A stretch of 64,000 bases of DNA from Maribacter sp. PR1 (GTDB lineage Bacteria; Bacteroidota; Bacteroidia; Flavobacteriales; Flavobacteriaceae), in the NCBI RefSeq assembly GCF_028464145.1, contig NZ_JAQPCG010000001.1:434001-498000 (forward strand). The letters are read 5' to 3'. The notes under the pieces were generated by a model. The model worked only from the letters and a program-made list of their open reading frames with translations. It searched no databases and had not been told where the DNA came from. The stretch's first letter is position 1. The number at the start of each line of letters is the position of its first letter. Positions 26,176 to 35,520 of this stretch are shown in pieces. The position numbers and the translations under genes are program-made.

Positions 26176-28428
26176 CTATTTCTTATCCGGTATCCCGTAT
26201 ACCACATATCCCTTGGCAATTGCTCCCGGCTTTTTTGAATGGTCATAACTATCCCTTCTAAAATTAGAGGTGGCATTAATTACCAAATATTCCTTTCCAT
26301 CCAAAGTAAACATGCTAGGCTGGGCATTGGTCTCATTACTCAAGGTCGTTTCCCAAAGTACACTTCCATCCTCGTTGTCAAAAGCATACACTTTGCCTCC
26401 TTTTGCCGTTGCAAATACGATTCCCGTAGAGGTAATGACCATACCCTTTCGTTGGGTACCGTTCGGCGCTCCTTTGCTCTCATCACCTTGCACGTAAAGC
26501 GAATCTACTCCTATTGGGCGACGCCATTTAATAGTTCCATTATTAAGGTCATAGGCTAAAATTGAAGACCAAGGTGGGTCGATTAGACCAGGCCAATCTA
26601 AACCATAATCAGTAGTGTATCTATTTTCTGGATGGTCAACATCCTCAGGGTAATCTTGCATGGGCGCACCGCGTTGAGCATCTGGAGGTATTGCTACCCC
26701 TCCCGAAGCTACAACAGGGCCATCCACAGGTTCTGCCTGTTGATTGCCTCTTCTAAAACTTCTTCGCTCAGGATCACCCCCTAGGAATTGGAACAGGGCT
26801 TTTAAAGAGGCTTCGTCCACATGCACCAAACCGGGCATTACTCCTTTTCCATTTATCACCGTATTTCTAAATTCCTGGTAGAACATATGGTGACCAATAT
26901 TTTTAAGAGAAGGGCCTGCCCCACCCTCCATATTTGGACCGTGGCAGGCAATACATGAAGAACCATAGAGCGATTTTACCTTATCCACATCGTTGTCTGT
27001 GAGTTCATTTTTTGGTGATTCAACCTTGTTCAATCGATATGTAGATGCGTATTCTTGGGTTTGAATGTACATAATACCATTGCGAGGGTCTGCCGCGGTG
27101 TTGCCATAATTGGCACCACCTAATGCGCCAGGCATCATAATGGTCTCATATTTATCCGAAGGTGGTACGTACAATCCAGATTTGGCAGAATCCAAGCGTT
27201 GTAACCAATCTTGACGTAGGCTATCCGAGAAATAAGGATTCAAATTTTCTTTGGTCACTTCATGTCTGGTAAAACTTGGAAGTGAGGTAATGGGTTGGGT
27301 GGGCCAAGACTCCTCCCCGGGCATTTCGCTCTTTGGGAAGGGTTTTTCCTCAATAGGAAATAAGGGCTCCCCGGTCTCTCGGTCGAATACGAAAACAAAA
27401 CCGTGTTTGGTGGCTATGGCCACGGCGTCCACTTTTTTACCGTCTTTATCTACAGTCAATAATTGAGGCGCAGGTGAAAGATCATAATCCCAGAGGTCAT
27501 GATGTACCGTTTGGTAGTGCCAAATTCTTTCCCCTGTTCTGGCATCTACGGCGACCAAGGAGTTGGCAAAAAGATTACTGCCTAAGCGATCTGCACCATA
27601 ATAATCATAGGTGGGTGAACCGATGGGCAAATAGGCAATCCCGCGTTCGGAATCTACCGAAATCTCACTCCATACATTGGCCCCGCCCACATATTTATAA
27701 GCATCCTTAGGCCATGTTTCGTAACCGTATTCCCCGGGATGCGGAATGGTATGAAAAGTCCATTCCAATTTGCCTGTAACCACGTTATAGGCCCTGATAT
27801 GACCTGGTGGGGAAAAATAGCCTTCCCCCGGTGCGGATCCCAAAATCAAGAGATTATCATAGATTACCCCCGGCATCATGGGTTGTATTCGGGTGATCGA
27901 TGTTGGTTCACGGTCTAGGCCTTCTCGAAGATCTACATAGCCATTATCGCCAAAATCCAAAATGGATTTTCCTGTTTCGGCATCTATGGCCTGTATGGAA
28001 TTGTTCAAGGTAAACAATAATCTTTTATCCTTTTTATCCTTGCTTTCATAGTAATTGATACCCCTACGGGTAATACCGGAAAGGTCTGTGTGTATCCAGA
28101 GTTCTTCACCCGTTTTGGCATGTATAGCGATTAGGGAGCTGTTTTTTCCCAGCACATACATGGTACTGTCCACAATAATGGGACTAAAAAAATAAAATCG
28201 GTCATCCCCAGAAGGATAGCTCCACAGCAGTTCCATTTCACCTACATTGGCCTTTGTAATACCCGGCGACTCAAAGAATTTGGATTGGTCGGGGCTTCCT
28301 CCATAATGGGACCATGTTGTATGATGCGAAATATTTGTTTCTTTTTGTTGGCAACCTACAGTTATAATAAAGATTATAATCAAAATTAGCTTACTTGGGG
28401 AAATGAGAAAAAATTTAGGCTTGAACAT
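26176..28428 (-). CDS. PQQ-dependent dehydrogenase with inserted cytochrome c domain
   Basis: Quinoprotein of 750 residues. ATG at 28428 gives a lipoprotein signal with Cys26 (ITVGCQQK); the frame extends 77 codons upstream but that part has no signal and precedes the lipobox illogically. The eight-bladed PQQ propeller shows the glucose dehydrogenase-type blocks GGANVWSE, GSPTYDYYGADRLG and VHHDLWDYDLSPAP, the last with the probable catalytic Asp. A cytochrome c domain is inserted at about 478-560 with Cys492-Ile-Ala-Cys495-His496 and a candidate Met ligand in GVMPGLV, so electrons can leave without a separate carrier. It would oxidise an aldose or uronic acid at the cell surface. It lies 274 bp after GH67. 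Confidence 0.88.
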   Translation of the reverse strand: MFKPKFFLISPSKLILIIIFIITVGCQQKETNISHHTTWSHYGGSPDQSKFFESPGITKANVGEMELLWSYPSGDDRFYFFSPIIVDSTMYVLGKNSSLIAIHAKTGEELWIHTDLSGITRRGINYYESKDKKDKRLLFTLNNSIQAIDAETGKSILDFGDNGYVDLREGLDREPTSITRIQPMMPGVIYDNLLILGSAPGEGYFSPPGHIRAYNVVTGKLEWTFHTIPHPGEYGYETWPKDAYKYVGGANVWSEISVDSERGIAYLPIGSPTYDYYGADRLGSNLFANSLVAVDARTGERIWHYQTVHHDLWDYDLSPAPQLLTVDKDGKKVDAVAIATKHGFVFVFDRETGEPLFPIEEKPFPKSEMPGEESWPTQPITSLPSFTRHEVTKENLNPYFSDSLRQDWLQRLDSAKSGLYVPPSDKYETIMMPGALGGANYGNTAADPRNGIMYIQTQEYASTYRLNKVESPKNELTDNDVDKVKSLYGSSCIACHGPNMEGGAGPSLKNIGHHMFYQEFRNTVINGKGVMPGLVHVDEASLKALFQFLGGDPERRSFRRGNQQAEPVDGPVVASGGVAIPPDAQRGAPMQDYPEDVDHPENRYTTDYGLDWPGLIDPPWSSILAYDLNNGTIKWRRPIGVDSLYVQGDESKGAPNGTQRKGMVITSTGIVFATAKGGKVYAFDNEDGSVLWETTLSNETNAQPSMFTLDGKEYLVINATSNFRRDSYDHSKKPGAIAKGYVVYGIPDKK

Positions 28429-28702
28429 AAGTTTTATAAAGGGAAGATCCTTGCTATATTTAGATTTAATATTTAATTGACCCATATTCAAAATACACTC
28501 TACTTTGAAAAGTAACAGGTTACCTTGTAAGTGCAAATCTGAGATTGAATAATTATCGGGTTTGTTTAAATTCACTGTTGAAAATACTTTACTTTTCTTC
28601 TTTAATTGAACACCGCATAATTTTAAGAAAATTTCCGATTTATTTTTGTTATCCTTCATTTTGAAATTGCAAATTACAGCTACCTAACTCTAATCCAAAA
28701 AA

Positions 28703-30883
28703 TCAATCCCACTGTGGCCTAATACCTGGTGCAAAAGGAAACTTCAAGGATTTAAAATAGTCAAGGCTCTGTGTTGGTTTTTCAACTCCGTCCGGTAAAT
28801 CTCTATTGGAAAAGGTCTGAAAATAAAGTAAACACGCATCCCGCCACCAATTCGCTTCCTTTAATTGAATATTGAGCAGCATCTGGACCTCGCTGTGTCG
28901 CTCTTTGGATACATAGGGTTTCATTTTTTCCCAGGTGGAAATCATTTTCCCCACTTGGTCCACACCTTCTTGGTATTTCAGGGCGATACCATCCCAAAGT
29001 GTATCTCCATTCTCTAAGACATAATCCCATGGTAGATGGTGGAACCACAACAAATATTTTTCAGGGGTTGTTTTTGGTTTGTTCCATCGCGATTGTAGTG
29101 GTTCGGCATATTGTGCTACAGCGTTGCTGCCTTCGATGGTACGGTCAAAACCAATTCCATTTTCATCGGCATTGTGATAATAGGTGGGGTTCCATTCAGG
29201 TCGTCCTAATTCACTGACCCATGGCCCAGGGCCATAATGATGGTTTGTATCAAAAATATGGTGCAGGCCAAGGGGATTCATATAGTTGACAACAGCTTCC
29301 CGAGAATCGATCAGAAGTTGTTTCATCGGATTGACGAAGGCGTCCTCGTTGGAATAAGTCAGACGCAACCATTCATCTGCAATGGTTTCAGCATCTAAAT
29401 AGGGGTTCCAGGCCAAACGTCCAAATCCGTACCAATTGGCTTGTGCAAAGGGGTGTCCGGTCCAGTTCAGGTCCGACCCGATATTGGCTACACCCACCAT
29501 ACCGGTCATTTTCTTGTCATACAGAGAACCATCCATGGCCTTCGCAACCGTAGAACCTTCGCCCTTTCTATACGTATCGGAATCCAGTACTTCCTCAAAA
29601 AGTTTTGGTAAAAACACTAAATGGGTACTGAACCCCAAATATTCTTGGGTAATCTGGAATTCGATGATTTGTGATGTTTTGGGCATGGCCCCGAACATGG
29701 GATGGAAAGGCTCCCTTGGCTGAAAATCAATGGCTCCGTTCTTGGTTTGCACCAAAACATTGTCCATGAATTGCCCGTCATACGGAATAAATTCGGAATA
29801 GGCCTGCTTGGCACGGTCATCGGCATCATGTTCAGAATACACAAAGGCCCGCCAAATTACATTGCCGTCATACGGCTTCAAAGCTTTTGCCATCATATTG
29901 GCACCGTCTACATGGTTTCGGTCGTAGTTCTGTGGCCCTGGTTGTCCTTCAGAATTGGCCTTAACCAGAAATCCTCCAAAATCGGGAATGAGCGCATAAA
30001 TTTCAGTCGCTTTTTTATTCCACCATTGTTGTACATTTTGATTTAACGGGTCTGCAGTATCCAAACCACCAATTTCTATAGGTGCTGAAAAACGAGCAGT
30101 AAGATACACTTTGATGCCATATGGTCTGAAGACTTCAGCAAGAGCCTGTACTTTTTCCAAATACATGGTCGTTAAAATTAGGGCATTGGCATTGACATTC
30201 GTTAATGACACTGCATTTATACCTATCGAGGCATTTGCCCGGGCATAATCAATGTAGCGTTGGTCTATATATTCTGGGAGTTTTTGCCAGTTCCAAATAG
30301 AAGCCCCTGCATAACCGCGTTCTACGGTACGGTCCAAATTATCCCAATGATTGAGCATTCTTAAATCTATTTGGGGAGCATCGACCAGACTTATTTTGTC
30401 AAGTTCTTGGTGTTGTCCCATTAATGCAAGCAACCTGAAAACCCCGTACAAAATCCCCATATCCGTATTTGCCGAAATCACTAAAACGTTCTTGCCCTTT
30501 TGTTCCATGGTCCTTATAACAAAGCCTTCCCTTCCTACTTGTTCCAAATCTTGGATCAACCTATCTTTTATTGTTGCATGGAGCTGGTCCTTGGTACCGA
30601 CAATAAGGGTAGCCCTATTGGGGTCCGCATCCATTTGAAATGATGCTTCGCCCAACATATTCCGCAACCCCAGGTGGAGTTCCTCTTGGGCTACGGTCAA
30701 GGTTTCAGAATTACCCAAAAAGGCAATGGAGCGAGTATGTGCCCGATATTCGTCCGATAACTTTTGGTCCGTTATTTCCGAATAAGAAAGCCACAAATCA
30801 TAATCGGCTACGGATTGAGAAAATGCCGTACCCAAAGTAAACAAAAAGCAAAGCAGGGTAGTTTTTTTTAGGGTACTCTTCAT
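28703..30883 (-). CDS. aguA: GH67 alpha-glucuronidase
   Basis: 726 residues with a Sec signal peptide (MKSTLKKTTLLCFLFTLG, cleavage near AFSQ). It matches GH67 along its whole length. KANSEGQPGP contains the probable acid, Glu312, and VQTKNGAIDFQPREP contains the pair expected to activate water. The DxxDRYxGAxIWNWQKLP-type and EWLRLTY regions also fit. GH67 removes D-glucuronic or 4-O-methyl-glucuronic acid from the non-reducing end of xylo-oligosaccharides. It is divergent from the HTCS regulator and upstream of the PQQ dehydrogenase on the same strand, which points to the released uronic acid as a candidate substrate for that enzyme. Confidence 0.95.
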   Translation of the reverse strand: MKSTLKKTTLLCFLFTLGTAFSQSVADYDLWLSYSEITDQKLSDEYRAHTRSIAFLGNSETLTVAQEELHLGLRNMLGEASFQMDADPNRATLIVGTKDQLHATIKDRLIQDLEQVGREGFVIRTMEQKGKNVLVISANTDMGILYGVFRLLALMGQHQELDKISLVDAPQIDLRMLNHWDNLDRTVERGYAGASIWNWQKLPEYIDQRYIDYARANASIGINAVSLTNVNANALILTTMYLEKVQALAEVFRPYGIKVYLTARFSAPIEIGGLDTADPLNQNVQQWWNKKATEIYALIPDFGGFLVKANSEGQPGPQNYDRNHVDGANMMAKALKPYDGNVIWRAFVYSEHDADDRAKQAYSEFIPYDGQFMDNVLVQTKNGAIDFQPREPFHPMFGAMPKTSQIIEFQITQEYLGFSTHLVFLPKLFEEVLDSDTYRKGEGSTVAKAMDGSLYDKKMTGMVGVANIGSDLNWTGHPFAQANWYGFGRLAWNPYLDAETIADEWLRLTYSNEDAFVNPMKQLLIDSREAVVNYMNPLGLHHIFDTNHHYGPGPWVSELGRPEWNPTYYHNADENGIGFDRTIEGSNAVAQYAEPLQSRWNKPKTTPEKYLLWFHHLPWDYVLENGDTLWDGIALKYQEGVDQVGKMISTWEKMKPYVSKERHSEVQMLLNIQLKEANWWRDACLLYFQTFSNRDLPDGVEKPTQSLDYFKSLKFPFAPGIRPQWD

Positions 30884-31238
30884 AGTGTTTTTGTATTCTT
30901 TTTATCGTTCATTATGTTTTATGAAAGGATTAAATCGATTGACTAGGAATAGCCGATCCATAGAATCCCAAACTTTTTAATATGATATTGCTCAAATTTC
31001 GGTCAAATGCATTAGGTTAAATAGGAGTCATGTTGCTTGTCATATCAATTTTGAAGCATGAATGTAAATTTCGATGATGTTAATCCCACCTTCATTTATT
31101 TTTCATAATCATTTTAGGAATATAATTAGTTTTTGGAAAATATGCTATCACATCTTCTTTATTTCAATATAGAAATTGATGATATGATATTTTAACCCAA
31201 GTAAACCATGTAAAAAAATTATATTAGTACTTTATTAT
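30884..31238. promoter_or_regulatory. Divergent intergenic region GH67 / HTCS
   Basis: 355 bp of AT-rich sequence between two divergent starts. It must contain the GH67 and HTCS promoters. I see a spaced inverted repeat, ATATCAATTT (31042-31051) against AAATTGATgATAT (31173-31185), and no clear TAnnTTTG element. No gene is supportable here. Confidence 0.5.
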
Positions 31239-34200
31239 ATGAACATGATGGGTATTGGAGACATATTTGGTCGGTATAACAGGGGCATACTATATGCTTT
31301 ATGCCTGGTTCAGCCATTATCCGCACAGGAAAGCACCTATACTTTTGAAGATTTAGAAGAACCCATAACCCAGCGCGCCGTTTCTACCATAGTCCAAGAT
31401 GAAAAAGGCCTTGTTTGGATGGGTACCTATGGCGTTGGACTTAACAAATACAACGGTATTGATCTAGTCCCCTACAAACAGGAGTTCGACAACCCTAATT
31501 CCTTGAACAGTTCCTTGGTGCATACGGCATACATTGATAGTGCAAATCAATTATGGGTAGGTACAGAGGTAGGTTTAAATATCTACCAAAGTAAATTTGA
31601 TAACTTCAAACAAGTTTCTTTTTACAAAGAGGGAATACTACTAAATACCGTAGTGGTCAACGCTATAATTGAAGTTGCCGATGATAAACTATTAATAGGT
31701 TCCATTGCCAATGGGCTATTTGAAGTAGATGTAAATACTTTAAGAGGAAATCCGGTACCAATGGGGAATCACGTTTCCGTGCCAATAATGATCAATTGTA
31801 TGGTCCGTTACGGTTCGGGAAAAATTTTTATTGGATCCAACAAGGGCCTTTTAGAATACGATAATGGGGAAGTTAGAAAAATCCTATTCGAGGACAAAGC
31901 TTTTAATTCGAGTTCAGAAGTTAATGTGGAATCATTGTTAATAGATATTGATGGCTCACTTTGGATGGGTACCCATTCAAAGGGGTTGATGAAAGTGGCA
32001 ATAACACCAACGAATACTTACTTGCCCCATGTCTATGATATTACCACAGAGCGCATATTGACAATCGTACAAGCACCTGATGGCAATATACTCTGTGGAA
32101 CTGAAAATGACGGTTTATTTGTGGTATCGAAAGAAGGTAAACTGGTCAAGAACTATCGCCATGATAAATTTGATTTGAACAGTATTAAATCAAATTCGGT
32201 CTGGTCACTCTTTGTAGATCGTCAAGAACGTATTTGGATTGGGTATTACAACAAAGGTGTCGGGGTTTACGATCGATATTATGATAAATTCAAGGATATA
32301 CAGAGCCTTCCGAATGTTCAAAACTCCTTACAATCCTCCTCCGTAACAGGAATTATCAAGGATGCGAAAAATAGGCTCTGGATAGGCATGGACGGTGGTG
32401 GTATTGATGTTTATGATTTGGCTACCAAAAAAATTGTGCACTTATTGGAACCCGATAATGCCATCGCTAATGGATTAGGGGCAGATGATGTACAAACCCT
32501 GTTTTTGGATAGCCAGGATAACTTATGGGTAGGCACATGGAATTCGGGCATCTTCTTTTTACCAAAAAATAAAAAGGTTTTCCAGCATTTTCACATGAAG
32601 AACACCAATGGTGGCCTGAAATCAAACAGAGTCATGAGTTTTTCTGAAGATGTAACCGGGAAAATTTGGATCGGTACATTTTCCAACGGGCTTCATTTTT
32701 ACGACCACAAAGAACGATCCTTTGGTTTTGTGGACGATACGTTATTTACCGATTTGAAGACCAACCGGGCAGAAATAAGAAAGATACTGGTGGATCACAA
32801 AAACGTGATTTGGGTCGCCACTACTAGTGGACTTTTCAAAAGACCTGCAAATTCTAACTCAGCTTTTAGCAAAGTTGCGCTAAAAACCACTTCGGATGAG
32901 CAAAACCCCGTTAAAACCAACATAGATGTAATCGTCTCACTTTACGAGGATAAAAACCAAAACGTATGGATCGGTACCGATGGGGCCGGTATTTGGCGTT
33001 ATACAATTAAGGACGATTCCATTAAATGGTTCAACAAAGAACATGGTCTTGAACAGGAAACCATAGCAACCATAATAGAATCAAATGATGGCAGATTATG
33101 GATGGCCGGAAACAAGGGCTTATCATGTTTTGACAAAGAAAGAGACCATATTACCAACTATGATAATTATGATGGTCTACTCACGAATGATTTCAATTTC
33201 AATGCAGCCTACAAGGATGCCAATGGTACTTTATATTTTGGTAATTACAAAGGCGTAAATATTGTTGAACCAACCGCCATTCCAATAAACAAGAAAAAAC
33301 CGGAAGTTTACTTCACCGATTTTAAAATTTACAACAAATCAGTGGATATTCACAAGAAGGATGCGCCACTTCAAAAAGTAATTTCTGAAACGTGTAAATT
33401 AACTTTAAACCATCGCCAGGCTGTTTTTACCATTGAATTTATGGGCATAAACTTCACTAGGCCTGAGAAAAACCAATATGCCTATTATTTGGAAGGCTTG
33501 GAAGACACATGGAATTATGTAGGCAATACCAGAAGCGCAACCTATACCAATCTTTCTCCCGGGGAATATGTTTTCAAGGTGAAAGCGGCCAATAATGATG
33601 GTATATGGAATGATCAGGTGAAAACCTTACAACTAAGCATTTTGGCTCCTTGGTGGAAAACCAATATGGCCATTGCCAGTTATTTGATTATGCTTATTAT
33701 GTTTTCATCTTGGCTGTATCGACTACTAAGGGAACGTATTCGTGAGAAGCGCCTCGTGCAGCTTGAACGCGCCAAACGGATTCAAGAAGAGGAACTCAAT
33801 GACCGAAAAATACAGTTCTTCACGAACATTTCGCATGAGTTCCGAACTCCTCTGACACTCATTTTGAATCCGTTGAACGATATAATGACAAATTCATCTT
33901 ATGAACTTCCCAAGATAGTCCATGAAAAACACAACATTGTTTATAAAAATGCCACTCGGCTAAAAAGACTTATTGATGAGTTGATGGACTTTAGAAAACT
34001 TCAATTGAGAAAATTTTCTATCAAAGTTTCTGAAATAGATGCCCATACGTTTGTAAGGGAAATCACGAACCATTTTAAAGAGGAGGCCAAACTAAAGAAT
34101 ATCGCCATGCTTGTAGAATGGGATAAAATGCCCATAAGTCTTTGGAGTGATCCGGGGATGTTGGAAAAAGTGATTTTTAATATACTTTCCAATGCCTTCA

Positions 34201-35384
34201 AGGTAACACCTGAAAATGGTACTATTACTATAGGCATAACTCAATGCATCAACGACGTTGTTTTTACTTTGATCGATAAAAACCATTCATTACCCGCTGT
34301 TGAAATTTATATTGAAGATACGGGTAGTGGAATTGATCAAGAAGAGGTAAAAAAGATATTTGACCGATTTTATCAAGTAAAAAATATGAACAGCCAGTAT
34401 TATGGCGGTACAGGTATTGGACTTGAGGTGGTAAAGAATTTTGTTGATTTACTAAAAGGTGAAATAACAGTGGAAAGTGAAGAGTCGGTGGGCACAAAAT
34501 TCAGGATTTTTCTTCCATTGGGGAATGACCACTTCAACACTGATGAAATGTTTGTAAAACCAGATAATGAAAGTTTTTTGCCTGAACAAAATTCAATCCA
34601 AGTTGAAGTTTTACCGGAACTTGAAGAGGATTTAAAAAAGACCTTACTCATTGTTGAGGACAATACTGAATTACGCTCCTATTTAAAGTACGAGCTCTCG
34701 TTGGAATACAACATATTAGAAGCTTCCAATGGCCTACAAGGATTGGAAATAGCCAGTAAAAAATCACCTGATCTAATCATTACCGATGTGGTCATGCCTG
34801 AAATGGACGGAGTCGATTTTAGTCGGGCCCTAAAAAGTAATCTTGGCACAAGCCATATTCCCATTATCATGCTTACCGCTAAGACCATGGGAGACGATAA
34901 GATAAGGGGTGTAAATGCCGGTGCAGATGTTTATTTGACGAAACCCTTTGATATGGGACTCTTAAACTCTTATCTAAAAAGGTTAATTGAAAACCGTCAA
35001 ATTTATATCAATAAAAATTTGAACGACCCCAATAAGTTAAGCCTTTTGGAAAAAACTACGGATATGGACAAATCTTTCATGCAGAAAGTATTGGACCATC
35101 TTAACAAAAACATTGAAAAGAGTGATTTGAACGTAGAGCACTTGGCAGACGACATGCACCTGAGTCGAAGCCAATTGTATAGAAAAATAAAGGCCATGAC
35201 CGGTTTGACCCCTAATGAGTTGATACGCAAGGTGCGATTGGAAAAAGCCAAAAAAATGATTGAAAATGGTAGTGAGTCAATTGCCGAGGTTGGCTTCAAG
35301 GTCGGGTTTTCCTCCCCGTCTTATTTTAGTCGTTGTTTTAAATCCGAATTTGGCATTTTACCCACAGAACTCAAAACAAAGTAG
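31239..35384 (+). CDS. Hybrid two-component system regulator (HTCS)
   Basis: 1381 residues. After an N-terminal signal-like segment come about 14 two-component propeller repeats (residues about 40-700, with repeated LWxGT motifs), a Y_Y_Y domain (about 720-800), a transmembrane helix (about 807-827) and a histidine kinase. The kinase has ISHEFRTPLT (His866), an N box LSNAFK, DTGSGI and GGTGIGL. A receiver follows with the phospho-acceptor Asp1183 in TDVVMPEMDG, then an AraC-type helix-turn-helix to the C-terminus. Such sensors bind oligosaccharides in the periplasm and switch on polysaccharide loci. It probably senses xylo-oligosaccharides and controls the flanking GH, GPH and SusCD2 genes. 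Confidence 0.95.
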   Translation: MNMMGIGDIFGRYNRGILYALCLVQPLSAQESTYTFEDLEEPITQRAVSTIVQDEKGLVWMGTYGVGLNKYNGIDLVPYKQEFDNPNSLNSSLVHTAYIDSANQLWVGTEVGLNIYQSKFDNFKQVSFYKEGILLNTVVVNAIIEVADDKLLIGSIANGLFEVDVNTLRGNPVPMGNHVSVPIMINCMVRYGSGKIFIGSNKGLLEYDNGEVRKILFEDKAFNSSSEVNVESLLIDIDGSLWMGTHSKGLMKVAITPTNTYLPHVYDITTERILTIVQAPDGNILCGTENDGLFVVSKEGKLVKNYRHDKFDLNSIKSNSVWSLFVDRQERIWIGYYNKGVGVYDRYYDKFKDIQSLPNVQNSLQSSSVTGIIKDAKNRLWIGMDGGGIDVYDLATKKIVHLLEPDNAIANGLGADDVQTLFLDSQDNLWVGTWNSGIFFLPKNKKVFQHFHMKNTNGGLKSNRVMSFSEDVTGKIWIGTFSNGLHFYDHKERSFGFVDDTLFTDLKTNRAEIRKILVDHKNVIWVATTSGLFKRPANSNSAFSKVALKTTSDEQNPVKTNIDVIVSLYEDKNQNVWIGTDGAGIWRYTIKDDSIKWFNKEHGLEQETIATIIESNDGRLWMAGNKGLSCFDKERDHITNYDNYDGLLTNDFNFNAAYKDANGTLYFGNYKGVNIVEPTAIPINKKKPEVYFTDFKIYNKSVDIHKKDAPLQKVISETCKLTLNHRQAVFTIEFMGINFTRPEKNQYAYYLEGLEDTWNYVGNTRSATYTNLSPGEYVFKVKAANNDGIWNDQVKTLQLSILAPWWKTNMAIASYLIMLIMFSSWLYRLLRERIREKRLVQLERAKRIQEEELNDRKIQFFTNISHEFRTPLTLILNPLNDIMTNSSYELPKIVHEKHNIVYKNATRLKRLIDELMDFRKLQLRKFSIKVSEIDAHTFVREITNHFKEEAKLKNIAMLVEWDKMPISLWSDPGMLEKVIFNILSNAFKVTPENGTITIGITQCINDVVFTLIDKNHSLPAVEIYIEDTGSGIDQEEVKKIFDRFYQVKNMNSQYYGGTGIGLEVVKNFVDLLKGEITVESEESVGTKFRIFLPLGNDHFNTDEMFVKPDNESFLPEQNSIQVEVLPELEEDLKKTLLIVEDNTELRSYLKYELSLEYNILEASNGLQGLEIASKKSPDLIITDVVMPEMDGVDFSRALKSNLGTSHIPIIMLTAKTMGDDKIRGVNAGADVYLTKPFDMGLLNSYLKRLIENRQIYINKNLNDPNKLSLLEKTTDMDKSFMQKVLDHLNKNIEKSDLNVEHLADDMHLSRSQLYRKIKAMTGLTPNELIRKVRLEKAKKMIENGSESIAEVGFKVGFSSPSYFSRCFKSEFGILPTELKTK

Positions 35385-35520
35385 TACCTAGAAATGATAC
35401 TTCAGGAACATACTGGAAGAAAAATTATTTACCATACATACAACATCTGTAAGAGATAAGGCTACAAATGTAATATAGCATCATTTCAATTTCCATTAGT
35501 TTTATCCAAAAACAATAACA

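Noticed and set aside
28429..28659. Upstream extension of the PQQ dehydrogenase reading frame
   Set aside because: It would place 77 unremarkable residues before a lipoprotein signal; the internal ATG at 28428 is the logical start.
31042..31185. Spaced inverted repeat upstream of the HTCS
   Set aside because: Arms of 10 bp with a one-base gap and over 120 bases apart in AT-rich DNA are expected by chance; mentioned only in the intergenic entry.
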